DNA from: Clostridia bacterium
GTDB taxonomy: Bacteria; Bacillota; Clostridia; Oscillospirales; CAG-272
Reading direction: 5' to 3'
NCBI GenBank assembly: GCA_017411745.1
Contig: JAFQPM010000004.1
Span: 1 to 35,855 of the forward strand
DNA length: 35,855 bases
Positions 1 to 6,495 of this stretch are shown piece by piece. The first letter of the stretch is position 1; each line of letters opens with the position of its first letter. The translations under genes were made by a program, and so were the position numbers. The notes under the pieces were generated by a model. It was not told the origin of the DNA. It was given only the letters and a program-made list of their open reading frames with translations, and did no database searches.

Positions 1-248
1 AGTACGAGAGGACCGGGTCGGACGCACCTCCGGTGCACCAGTTGTTCTGCCAAGGGCATAGCTGGGTAGCCGCGTGCGGTATTGATAAACGCTGAAGGCA
101 TCTAAGCGTGAAACATGCTTCAAGATTAGATATCCCATCATCCAGAATGAGTAAGGTCACTTGCAGACTACAAGTTTGATAGGTCGGAGGTGTAAGCACA
201 GTAATGTGTTCAGCTGACCGATACTAATAGACCGAGGGCTTGAACCTC
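1..248 (+). rRNA. 23S ribosomal RNA, 3' end (partial)
   Basis: The window opens inside the sarcin-ricin loop (AGTACGAGAGGACC), the universally conserved 23S segment that binds elongation factors. It continues through the last helices of domain VI to the typical 3' end (CCGATACTAATAGACCGAGG, then CTTGAACCTCC). Only about the last 250 nt are present; the 5' part lies outside the window. The exact mature 3' end is estimated, because the 5' strand of the closing helix is not visible. Confidence in identity is very high. Confidence 0.97.
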
Positions 249-368
249 CTTTGTTGCTTGACTATATGTCAACGCTACTGCAACACTGGATAGTTTAAGG
301 TTGTTTGAGTTTCGGTTTCTCAAACTCATTCCTTTTACCTTGACGATTGTGAGTTAATATGCAAAATG
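249..368 (+). other. Spacer after 23S rRNA, no 5S rRNA
   Basis: This spacer has short hairpins (TTGAC/GTCAA at 258-272; GTTTGAG/CTCAAAC at 303-325) and no recognisable 5S rRNA: the usual CCGAACACGGAAG-type core is absent. No tRNA cloverleaf is seen. It is probably the 3' trailer of the rRNA precursor, processed between the 23S end and the terminator. Confidence 0.6.
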
Positions 369-397
369 CGCGGCAATAGCCGTGTTTTTTGTTTTTT
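369..397 (+). terminator. First rRNA operon terminator
   Basis: CGCGGC at 369-374 pairs with GCCGTG at 379-384 (one G.U) around an AATA loop, followed by six T, a G and six T. This is a classic intrinsic terminator shape for the rRNA operon entering from the left. Confidence 0.75.
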
Positions 398-431
398 GCA
401 CGATTAAGCAAGCTTAACCAACGCTTGGCAC

Positions 432-467
432 AAACGATAGGGAGGCAAAAGCCTCCCTATCGTTTTT
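432..467 (+). terminator. Second rRNA operon terminator
   Basis: A perfect 15-bp stem (432-446 with 451-465) closes an AAAA loop and runs into a T tract. It backs up the hairpin at 369-397; tandem terminators are common after rRNA operons. On the minus strand the same hairpin lies 10 nt past the stop of the convergent coiled-coil gene, with a weaker T tract, so it may end both transcripts. Confidence 0.85.
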
Positions 468-477
468 CTGTTGTGAA

Positions 478-1773
478 TTATTTTACCCAATACCTTTGAT
501 TATATCTTAACTCTTGTATTAATTTGTCGCTACTTTGATTAGCCTGTGTAAGAAGCGATGCATTCAGCTGTTCAGCGCTGATAATAGCTGATGTTTGCTC
601 GCCTATACTACTTCCTAATGAATTAATATTACTATTTAAGCTATCTATATGAGCGCCAATATTTCCTATATTTTGATTAAGATTTTTGATTGCATGGGTG
701 TTTCGCTGAAGCTCTGACATCATAGCTATATGATTATTATTTATCTGATTACTTAATTGGCTAGCGCATTTTGTCATAACTGTTGCCAGACGATAACTGT
801 TGTCGTGGATTGTGTTTGCAATGTGTTGAGAAGCCGCAGATATTGCATGAACTATTTGATCGGTTTGTCTTTGCTTGTCTACTAACAAAAGGGCTTCTTT
901 CAAAGAATCGGCTCGTCCTGTATTCAAATAAAAAATCAAAAGGTCTACGTTTTGCCAATCAGCTTCGGTAAGTAGTGAATCAAACTCTTTGTTGAGGGCA
1001 GATTTTATTGCCTGTGAATTTGCGGTATGAACTGGTATTACTTCGTGCTTTAAATAGGTTTGCAGTTGATTGATTTCTTCCACATATATACTAATGTTTA
1101 ATTGGTCCTTATATTTGTTAATAATTGAATTTGTTTGTTTCTTTATCTCTTCCATCTGTGATTTGTATTGTAATAATTCTTTTTCAATTTTAGAGACATT
1201 CTTTGTGCATCCAAAGGCAACTTTATTTAATTCTTTTTTTGCTTTGGCTTTTTTTATGGATTCAATGACAAAGATAGTCAGAATAATCCCCGATATGCCT
1301 CCTAATATTCCTATAATGTCCTCATATTTCTTAAATGAATTTGCCAGAGGACTTATCATGAACGCAGCGAGAAGAAAAATAAAAATAATAAAACCTATTA
1401 CCAAATAAAATGAATACACTGCGCATCCCAAACTAGGTCTATACTTTTGGTAAGCTCCCGGTTTATTTAACTCATTTAATTTAGATTTAGCCTTGGACAA
1501 TTCTGCTTCCTTTGAATTGTAAAGGTGTTGGACATTTTCCAAATCACGTTCCAACCCCCTTTTCTTTTGATATATGTGAAGTTCTTCTTTTTCATACAGT
1601 TTTTGTATTTCATTTTTATGTGAATTTTCTTTGCGTTGATAATTCCATAACTGACTTTCCACAGATTTAATTTCTTTGTTCTCCTCCGCAATCGCCGACA
1701 AGCCTGCTCGCAAGGTGTAAAATTTTGCGATAAGTTCGTCCTTTTCTGTAAACTGTTGCGCCTCAATTGCCAT
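478..1773 (-). CDS. Coiled-coil membrane protein of unknown function
   Basis: A 431-residue protein I do not recognise. The start at 1773 is chosen because AAGGAGGAAAG lies about 7 nt upstream; an in-frame ATG further up (1821) lies inside a terminator-like hairpin. Visible layout: a charged heptad-rich region (about residues 10-110), two hydrophobic segments (about 118-145 and 153-172) that look like a membrane hairpin, a second Lys/Glu-rich coiled coil (about 175-245), and a long Asn/Gln/Ser-rich helical C-terminus whose repeated INSL/IGNIG pattern resembles the signalling helices of methyl-accepting proteins. No enzyme motif is visible. It sits alone, convergent with the rRNA operon and downstream of the structured RNA and terminator at 1795-1981, so expression probably needs readthrough. 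It is more AT-rich than the housekeeping genes, consistent with an accessory gene. A role in envelope stress, defence or signalling is possible but unsupported. Confidence 0.8.
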   Translation of the reverse strand: MAIEAQQFTEKDELIAKFYTLRAGLSAIAEENKEIKSVESQLWNYQRKENSHKNEIQKLYEKEELHIYQKKRGLERDLENVQHLYNSKEAELSKAKSKLNELNKPGAYQKYRPSLGCAVYSFYLVIGFIIFIFLLAAFMISPLANSFKKYEDIIGILGGISGIILTIFVIESIKKAKAKKELNKVAFGCTKNVSKIEKELLQYKSQMEEIKKQTNSIINKYKDQLNISIYVEEINQLQTYLKHEVIPVHTANSQAIKSALNKEFDSLLTEADWQNVDLLIFYLNTGRADSLKEALLLVDKQRQTDQIVHAISAASQHIANTIHDNSYRLATVMTKCASQLSNQINNNHIAMMSELQRNTHAIKNLNQNIGNIGAHIDSLNSNINSLGSSIGEQTSAIISAEQLNASLLTQANQSSDKLIQELRYNQRYWVK

Positions 1774-1794
1774 TTTTTCTTTCCTCCTTAAAAT

Positions 1795-1981
1795 AAAAAG
1801 TGCGCGGCTTTCACCACGCACAAAAAACGTAGCTCCAAGCCGCGACGCAACAGTTCACATAAATCGCCTATACAAAATAGAATAGGAAAAGTATACAAAA
1901 AGGGAGCATACATTTTTATCAAATAAAAATGTATACAGTTCCCCTATTTTGCATAGGACTTATGTTATTCAGTTGCGTCGC
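1795..1981 (-). ncRNA. Structured leader RNA or stand-alone RNA, 6S-like or attenuator
   Basis: Transcription from the minus-strand promoter at 2016-1988 would start near 1981, exactly at the 5' arm of a long imperfect hairpin. Stems seen: 1981-1972 with 1851-1842 (10 bp, perfect), 1965-1960 with 1862-1857 (6 bp), 1957-1944 with 1880-1867 (14 bp, one G.U) and an apical 12-bp perfect stem 1934-1923 with 1919-1908. An asymmetric open bubble lies between the last two. An intrinsic terminator (1821-1800) follows, then the ribosome binding site of the coiled-coil gene. The segment 1844-1837 (CGCGGCTT) is perfectly complementary to 1810-1803 (AAGCCGCG), which overlaps the terminator's 3' arm; this gives a competing antiterminator that would also open the base of the first stem. 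A stand-alone 6S-type RNA of about 185 nt is the main alternative, given the rod shape, bubble and terminator. I do not recognise a known riboswitch. Confidence 0.65.
1796..1821 (-). terminator. Attenuator-like terminator before coiled-coil gene
   Basis: On the minus strand GTGCGTGG (1821-1814) pairs with CCGCGCAC (1807-1800) around TGAAAG, followed by TTTTTATTTT. The plus strand has no T tract here, so it acts on minus-strand transcripts. The ribosome binding site (about 1789-1780) begins right after the T tract, so the terminator controls the downstream gene. Confidence 0.75.
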
Positions 1982-1987
1982 ATTAAT

Positions 1988-2016
1988 ATTATATCATGGT
2001 TCTTTTGTTTTGTAAA
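1988..2016 (-). promoter_or_regulatory. Sigma-A promoter for the structured RNA
   Basis: On the minus strand TTTACA (2016-2011), a 17-nt spacer and TATAAT (1993-1988) form a near-consensus promoter. The predicted start lies about 7 nt further on, at the first base of the long hairpin. Confidence 0.75.
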
Positions 2017-2199
2017 CAGATTTTGCAAAATCCTCTAAAAAATCTTGTACGTTAGATATGAAACTTTTAACAGATAGAGTTTTTTTGCTGAATTCCCGCA
2101 AATGCCCCTGAGAGCGTAAGGATCTAAAATGTGCATTGTTTTAATTGCAAAAATAGTGGCAACAATTAAATTGAAAGAAAGCAGAAAAGAGGATAAAAT

Positions 2200-3729
2200 A
2201 TGGCAAAAATAGCGATCGTTGGCGGCGGCGTGTCGGGGCTTTCCGCAGGTATCTACGCGCAATTAAGCGGACATTCGGCTGTGATTTATGAACGGCATCA
2301 TGTTGCGGGAGGCAACCTGACGGGCTGGCAGCGCGGAGAATATCATATTGATAACTGCATACATTGGCTCACGGGTACGAACCCGAATACCGACGGTTAC
2401 AGAATGTGGGAAACGCTCGGGGCTCTTGGGGACGTGGACGTGTATCAGCCGCCAACCCTGTATACCTGTGAAGAAAACGGCAATTTGATATCGCTAAACT
2501 GCGACCTTGAGCAAACCAAAAACGATATGTTGAAAATCTCCCCCGAAGACAAAAAAGAGATTATGTCATTGATCAAAGCAGTTGAAACACTCCAAGGAAT
2601 AGTGGGGATCGCGGGAGAAGCACACAATGAAAAACACAGCAAATCACAAATCGCAATCAGTGCACCGACCTTGTTCAAATATTATAACCTCTCGGCAAAA
2701 GACCTTGCGCAAAGGTTCAAAAGTCCTTTGCTACAGCAATTTATCTGCTCTTTTTTGGGTGATGAGTTCTCCTCGCTCGCCCTGATCGCGATCTGGACGC
2801 ATTTTTGCGGCGAAAACGGCGGATTGCCCAAAGGAGGTTCATTGGCTATGGCAAATAGAATGACCGACCGCTTCAAAAGCCTCGGCGGCGAGCTGCTTTT
2901 AAAAACCGAAGTGATAGGGATCGAGCACGAAAAAAACAAAGCCACAGCCCTCAATTTGTCAAGTGGCGAAAAAATAACAGCCGATTATGTCGTATTGACC
3001 GCGGATCCTGCCGTAATGTTCAGAAAGCTGACCGATATTCCTATGCCAAGTCAGCTCAAAAAGCTCTATCGTGACCCCAAATTACAACGTTTTTCAAGCT
3101 ATCAGTGCGCTTTTTTGTGCGATGCTACCGAATCAGGTTTTTCGGGCGACCTGATGATCGAGATCCCACCCAAATATCACTCGCTTTTGCGCACCGAATC
3201 CTTTGCGCTCCGTGAGTTTTCCCACGAAAAGAGCTTTGCCCCGGATGGCAAGCAGATCTTGCAAACGCTTTGCTTTTGTGACGAAAAAGCATCACGTGAA
3301 TTTATCAATATGCGAAACAATAAACACTCCTACGACGCAGAAAAGCGAGAGCTTGCCGAAACTCTGAAGACCTTGATCGAAAGCAAGCTGCCTCACCTGA
3401 AAGATAAATTGACCTGCATCGACGTCTGGACCCCAGCCACCTATCAAAGATACGTTGATTCAGAGATCGGCTCGTTTATGAGCTTTGCCCTACCGAAAGG
3501 CAGATTGCCCGTCCGACAGAGCAATCGCATTAAAGGACTTGACAACGTAATTTTAGCTACACAATGGCAACAGATGCCGGGCGGCTTGCCGATAGCGGCA
3601 GACGGCGGAAAGAAAGCAGTAGAAACGATAAATGAGCTCGAATTTCAAAGATACCAGGCAAAAGAACGATCAGAGAAGACTCAACGCAAAGATATTCAAG
3701 CGAAAACAGCGCCGCAAAGCTCTCCGTGA
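2200..3729 (+). CDS. CrtI/phytoene-desaturase-like FAD oxidoreductase
   Basis: A 509-residue flavoprotein of the phytoene desaturase/amine oxidase-like superfamily. The N-terminus has the Rossmann dinucleotide-binding motif GGGVSGLSAG (residues 8-17), followed by an ERHHVAGG segment typical of the FAD pyrophosphate loop. A second FAD-contacting region is seen near the C-terminus (MPGGLPIAADGGKKAVE). Members of this family desaturate or isomerise polyenes or oxidise lipids, but no carotenoid genes are nearby and the substrate is unknown. The start is preceded by AGAGGA. The gene is monocistronic: its last codons form the 5' arm of a strong terminator, and the next gene has its own promoter. 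The last 25 or so residues are charged and Gln/Lys-rich and may be dispensable. Confidence 0.85.
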   Translation: MAKIAIVGGGVSGLSAGIYAQLSGHSAVIYERHHVAGGNLTGWQRGEYHIDNCIHWLTGTNPNTDGYRMWETLGALGDVDVYQPPTLYTCEENGNLISLNCDLEQTKNDMLKISPEDKKEIMSLIKAVETLQGIVGIAGEAHNEKHSKSQIAISAPTLFKYYNLSAKDLAQRFKSPLLQQFICSFLGDEFSSLALIAIWTHFCGENGGLPKGGSLAMANRMTDRFKSLGGELLLKTEVIGIEHEKNKATALNLSSGEKITADYVVLTADPAVMFRKLTDIPMPSQLKKLYRDPKLQRFSSYQCAFLCDATESGFSGDLMIEIPPKYHSLLRTESFALREFSHEKSFAPDGKQILQTLCFCDEKASREFINMRNNKHSYDAEKRELAETLKTLIESKLPHLKDKLTCIDVWTPATYQRYVDSEIGSFMSFALPKGRLPVRQSNRIKGLDNVILATQWQQMPGGLPIAADGGKKAVETINELEFQRYQAKERSEKTQRKDIQAKTAPQSSP

Positions 3730-3746
3730 GCTCTGCGGCGCCTTTT
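3709..3746 (+). terminator. Terminator overlapping the oxidoreductase stop codon
   Basis: GCGCCGCA-AAGCTC from 3709 pairs with GAGCTC-TGCGGCGC ending at 3741, followed by TTTT. The 5' arm encodes the last residues of the oxidoreductase and the stop codon (3727-3729) lies in the loop region. Confidence 0.8.
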
Positions 3747-3769
3747 ATCTGACAAATTTCAGATCATAC

Positions 3770-3798
3770 TTGACGAAAACGCTTTTTTATAGTAAAAT
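3770..3798 (+). promoter_or_regulatory. Sigma-A promoter of histidine phosphatase gene
   Basis: TTGACG (3770-3775), a 17-nt spacer and TAAAAT (3793-3798). It lies between the upstream terminator and the start at 3829, with an AAGGTG ribosome binding site. Confidence 0.7.
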
Positions 3799-3828
3799 AG
3801 ACTTGTAATAATAAAGACAAGGTGCATC

Positions 3829-4470
3829 ATGAAAACAAGATTTATAATGATACGCCACGGCTTCAGCGTGGCAAATGATATGCGTCGATTTGCAGGAAAT
3901 TTCGACGTGGATCTGACCGAAACGGGCAAAAAACAGGCAAATCTCTGTGCCGAGGCGTTGAAAAACGAAAAAATAGACGCGATATATTCAAGCGACCTTA
4001 AGCGCGCATACGATACGGCGGTGCCGATATCCGAGACGCTTGGTATCGAAATAATCAAATGCCCCGAATTACGCGAAATCAGTGCGGGCGAGTGGGAGGG
4101 CAAGCTTTTTGACGAGCTTTGCGAAGAATACCCAGAGGCGTATTCGACCTGGCGCAACGACATCGGAAACGCAGTATGCACGGGTGGAGAAAGTGTCAAG
4201 CAGCTGTCAGCTCGCATACTGTCAGCGCTCTGCGACATTGCAAAGAAAAATGATGGCAAGACTGTCTGCATAACCACCCATGCGACCCCCATCCGCGCAG
4301 TCTGTACCGCTGCCGCAGGACTTCCCACCGAGCAAATGTCAAAAATAAACTGGGTCGGGAATGCCTCGTTCAATATCTTTGACTACGAGGACGGCAAATT
4401 CACGGCTATAAAGCTCAGTGATATGGCACATTTGGGCGAATTAAAAACAGGACTTCCAAGGAATGTGTAA
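3829..4470 (+). CDS. Histidine phosphatase family protein
   Basis: A 213-residue member of the phosphoglycerate-mutase-like histidine phosphatase superfamily. The catalytic RHG triplet is at residues 9-11 (MIRHGFSVAN), the conserved acidic segment GEWEG follows near residue 88, and the second histidine lies in TTHATPIRA near residue 146. This arrangement fits the CobC/GpmB-like branch, which removes phosphate through a phosphohistidine intermediate; the substrate cannot be told from sequence. It has its own promoter and is monocistronic. Three nucleotides after its stop lies a repeat that reappears in inverted orientation after the MATE gene. Confidence 0.88.
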   Translation: MKTRFIMIRHGFSVANDMRRFAGNFDVDLTETGKKQANLCAEALKNEKIDAIYSSDLKRAYDTAVPISETLGIEIIKCPELREISAGEWEGKLFDELCEEYPEAYSTWRNDIGNAVCTGGESVKQLSARILSALCDIAKKNDGKTVCITTHATPIRAVCTAAAGLPTEQMSKINWVGNASFNIFDYEDGKFTAIKLSDMAHLGELKTGLPRNV

Positions 4471-4472
4471 TA

Positions 4473-4516
4473 AAAAACCTCGCTACTATGCGTCGGGTTC
4501 TAAAGGACAGTTTTAA
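4473..4516 (+). repeat. Inverted repeat, left copy
   Basis: Two blocks match the reverse complement of 6448-6493: AAAAACCTCGCTAC (4473-4486, 14 of 14) and GTTCTAAAGGACAGTTTTAA (4497-4516, 19 of 20), separated by 10 nt here and 12 nt in the other copy. The second block can form a small hairpin. Each copy begins 2 nt after the stop codon of a gene. It may be a terminal repeat of a mobile unit or a dispersed 3'-UTR repeat. Confidence 0.8.
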
Positions 4517-4644
4517 CTCTATAGGATAGCAGCGAGATAGCGGTTACCGACAGAGGCTCCCTTGTGTAAAGTGCGGCTTATTGTTTGCCTGCAAGTGCGC
4601 ACTTACTCACCACCAGAGGTGGTTGTGCAACATAAAACAACATG
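4517..4644. other. Non-coding region with several short palindromes
   Basis: No gene is seen. The segment 4526-4536 (ATAGCAGCGAG) is complementary to 4480-4490 in the adjacent repeat with one mismatch. There is a perfect 12-bp palindrome AAGTGCGCACTT at 4593-4604 and a short hairpin ACCACC-AGA-GGTGGT near 4609-4623. The stretch GAGGCTCCCTTGTGTAAAG near 4553-4571 resembles part of a dispersed repeat common in gut Clostridia, recalled from memory and not checked. Confidence 0.45.
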
Positions 4645-4687
4645 CCGCCGAGAGTGATCAAACGGTTGCTCTCGGCGGTGATTTTTT
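4645..4687 (+). terminator. Strong terminator between phosphatase and sigma-like gene
   Basis: CCGCCGAGAG (4645-4654) pairs perfectly with CTCTCGGCGG (4669-4678), followed by TGATTTTTT. It faces the plus strand; the hairpin can also act behind the convergent sigma-like gene, which ends at 4686, though the minus-strand T tract is weak. Confidence 0.85.
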
Positions 4688-6236
4688 ACTTATTCAAAAC
4701 AACATAAGTTGTAGGCATTTCAAGAGGATGCCACGCGGTGCTCAAGAATTGTCTGTCAATGAGAGTTGTTACGGGAATACATACGGTATTCACAAATTTC
4801 TCCACAGAAGTGATTCCTTTGACTTGCTGTTGTAAATGCTTAGGGGTATGCGCACATAAAATTTCGGCAGAAACTCGTTCAATTTCGTTAATAATTGTCA
4901 CCAAATCAGTTGAAATGAATTTTTCGACCGTATTTACAATAGTATTGTACTGCTTAAATGTGTAAATCGGGGTCGTTGCGCGGTAGGTACCGTTTTCTTT
5001 AATGACGTAACCTTTCTTAATCATTTCCGCAACAGCGTCAAGATCATACTCACCGAAAGACTTATTTTCATTTCTGCAAACGTCACAAAATATATTGATA
5101 TATCGCTCGTTACCATAAAAATCAGAATGATTGCCTTTAACATTTTTCAGATAATCAAAGAAGCACAACTCATCTTCTTGTTTTCCATTCAGAGTGCAGT
5201 AGTTGAATGTATGCTTATTATTATGATTTTCAACACACCATAAATATGCGGATTCTCCCCACCCCGTTTTGGGCATTTGATAATCATCCTCACGATACAT
5301 ATATACAATCATTCTACACAGTATAGATGTAAGCTGCCAACGCAAAGTATTAGTCGAAAAATCACTACCTTTGAACCCGATCTTTTTATATTCATCCATC
5401 TTGTTACTGATGAAAGTTTCAATTTTATCAGCAATTTGTACGTGATATTTTGCAACGGCACGTTCAATTTCGTCGGCGCATTCGGATGTAATAACAATAA
5501 CGTTTGATTTATAATGATTTCCTTCTCTGATTATGATTTGTTTGTTTTCAAGTTCTCTAATTTCATCGTCAAGATACGGGAGAGGAATACCAGTTTCAAG
5601 GCTAATCTGCTGAACCGTAAGTGCGTCATTATAGCAAGCACTAACGATGTTCTGTCTGATCTTGCTCTGCATAAACTGCCAAAATTGGTTGGGGCCTTGA
5701 CCACTATACATCGCGATCAATGTTTTGGGATTGTAACTGAGTTCTCCAAGATTTCTTCCCATACTCATTCCTTCTTTCAATATTTTTCGTGATTTGAACA
5801 GTAGGTATTTTACCATGCTTTCGGAAATGGCAAGCGCAGATGATATTTCAGAGCAAGAAAGTCCGTCAATGTAATACATAATCGTTGCTTTTCGATATTT
5901 CTCGGATAGCAAAGTAAGCTCTCGGCGAAGCAGATATATATCGCTATTATCATCTTCCGTTAACACATCGTCCGAGGGAATATCTTCCGTTAATTCGCAA
6001 GTGTTATTTCTTATCTTCTTTCGATACCACTGCTTATAGACGTTTCCTGCAACGCCCCACATAAAAGCATAAAACGCCTTATCGTCGCGAATGTTTTTAG
6101 CTGACTTTATTAGCTCATACAAAATGTCTTGTGAGAGATCTTCAGCTTCTTCTCGCGTAGGCGTTTTAGCCATACAGTAGGAAAAGATCGTTTTAGATAC
6201 TTCTGCTATCTTTTCGTGCAATTCGATTTCGTTCAT
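4686..6236 (-). CDS. ECF-sigma-like protein with long C-terminal extension
   Basis: A 516-residue protein. Residues about 14-75 look like sigma-70 region 2 (AEDLSQDILYELI, then an FMWGVAGNVYKQW helix). Residues about 105-153 look like region 4 with a helix-turn-helix (LSCSEISSALAISESMVKYL). The remaining 360 or so residues are not part of a standard sigma factor. They include a winged-helix-like segment (about 195-245: LTVQQISLETGIPLPYLDDE) and at least one more similar element near residue 400. ECF factors normally end near residue 190, so this is more than twice the usual length; known ECF families with extensions use them as built-in regulators, which is inferred here. The ribosome binding site is perfect (AAGGAGGTG). 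The gene is monocistronic, AT-rich relative to its neighbours, and bounded by inverted repeats, with no anti-sigma gene beside it. Confidence 0.82.
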   Translation of the reverse strand: MNEIELHEKIAEVSKTIFSYCMAKTPTREEAEDLSQDILYELIKSAKNIRDDKAFYAFMWGVAGNVYKQWYRKKIRNNTCELTEDIPSDDVLTEDDNSDIYLLRRELTLLSEKYRKATIMYYIDGLSCSEISSALAISESMVKYLLFKSRKILKEGMSMGRNLGELSYNPKTLIAMYSGQGPNQFWQFMQSKIRQNIVSACYNDALTVQQISLETGIPLPYLDDEIRELENKQIIIREGNHYKSNVIVITSECADEIERAVAKYHVQIADKIETFISNKMDEYKKIGFKGSDFSTNTLRWQLTSILCRMIVYMYREDDYQMPKTGWGESAYLWCVENHNNKHTFNYCTLNGKQEDELCFFDYLKNVKGNHSDFYGNERYINIFCDVCRNENKSFGEYDLDAVAEMIKKGYVIKENGTYRATTPIYTFKQYNTIVNTVEKFISTDLVTIINEIERVSAEILCAHTPKHLQQQVKGITSVEKFVNTVCIPVTTLIDRQFLSTAWHPLEMPTTYVVLNK

Positions 6237-6317
6237 ACGCTCACCTCCTTATTTGTTTTTAGAAGCTTCTGTCTTAATAGTGAAAGAAAAATGATTTGGT
6301 TAATGTTTTTCGCAAAT

Positions 6318-6371
6318 ATTATATCATAAATTTATGAATTAGTCTACATAAAGACATTTGTGTCCACAAAT
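6318..6371 (-). promoter_or_regulatory. Promoter of sigma-like gene with two palindromes
   Basis: On the minus strand TAGACT (6346-6341), a 17-nt spacer and TATAAT (6323-6318). A perfect 12-bp palindrome CATAAATTTATG (6325-6336) fills the spacer between -35 and -10, and a second perfect inverted repeat ATTTGTG-TC-CACAAAT (6356-6371) lies just upstream of -35. Both positions suit operator sites, so repression and activation are plausible; the binding protein is unknown and could be the product itself. Confidence 0.55.
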
Positions 6372-6383
6372 ATAGTGCTTGTC

Positions 6384-6425
6384 AAGAAAAGAAGACAGAG
6401 AACGTAAAACATTCTCTGTCTTCTT
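6384..6425 (-). terminator. Terminator of the ogg-MATE operon
   Basis: A perfect 14-bp stem (6389-6402 with 6412-6425) with a 9-nt loop; on the minus strand it is followed by TTTTCTTG. It lies about 70 nt past the MATE stop codon. Confidence 0.8.
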
Positions 6426-6447
6426 CCTGTCAGTAGACAACGCATTC

Positions 6448-6493
6448 TTAAAACTGTCCTTAAGAACACGCACCATACGGTAGCGAGGTTTTT
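6448..6493 (-). repeat. Inverted repeat, right copy
   Basis: Read on the minus strand this is the second copy of the repeat at 4473-4516, with the same two blocks (6493-6480 and 6467-6448). It begins 2 nt after the MATE stop codon. The two copies bracket a 2021-bp interval holding only the sigma-like gene. Confidence 0.8.
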
Positions 6494-6495
6494 GC

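Noticed and set aside
249..431. 5S rRNA gene after 23S
   Set aside because: None of the conserved 5S core sequences are present in this interval.
1842..1981. MITE transposon with 10-bp terminal inverted repeats
   Set aside because: No target duplication flanks it, and the promoter start coincides with its end, which fits an RNA gene better; not fully excluded.
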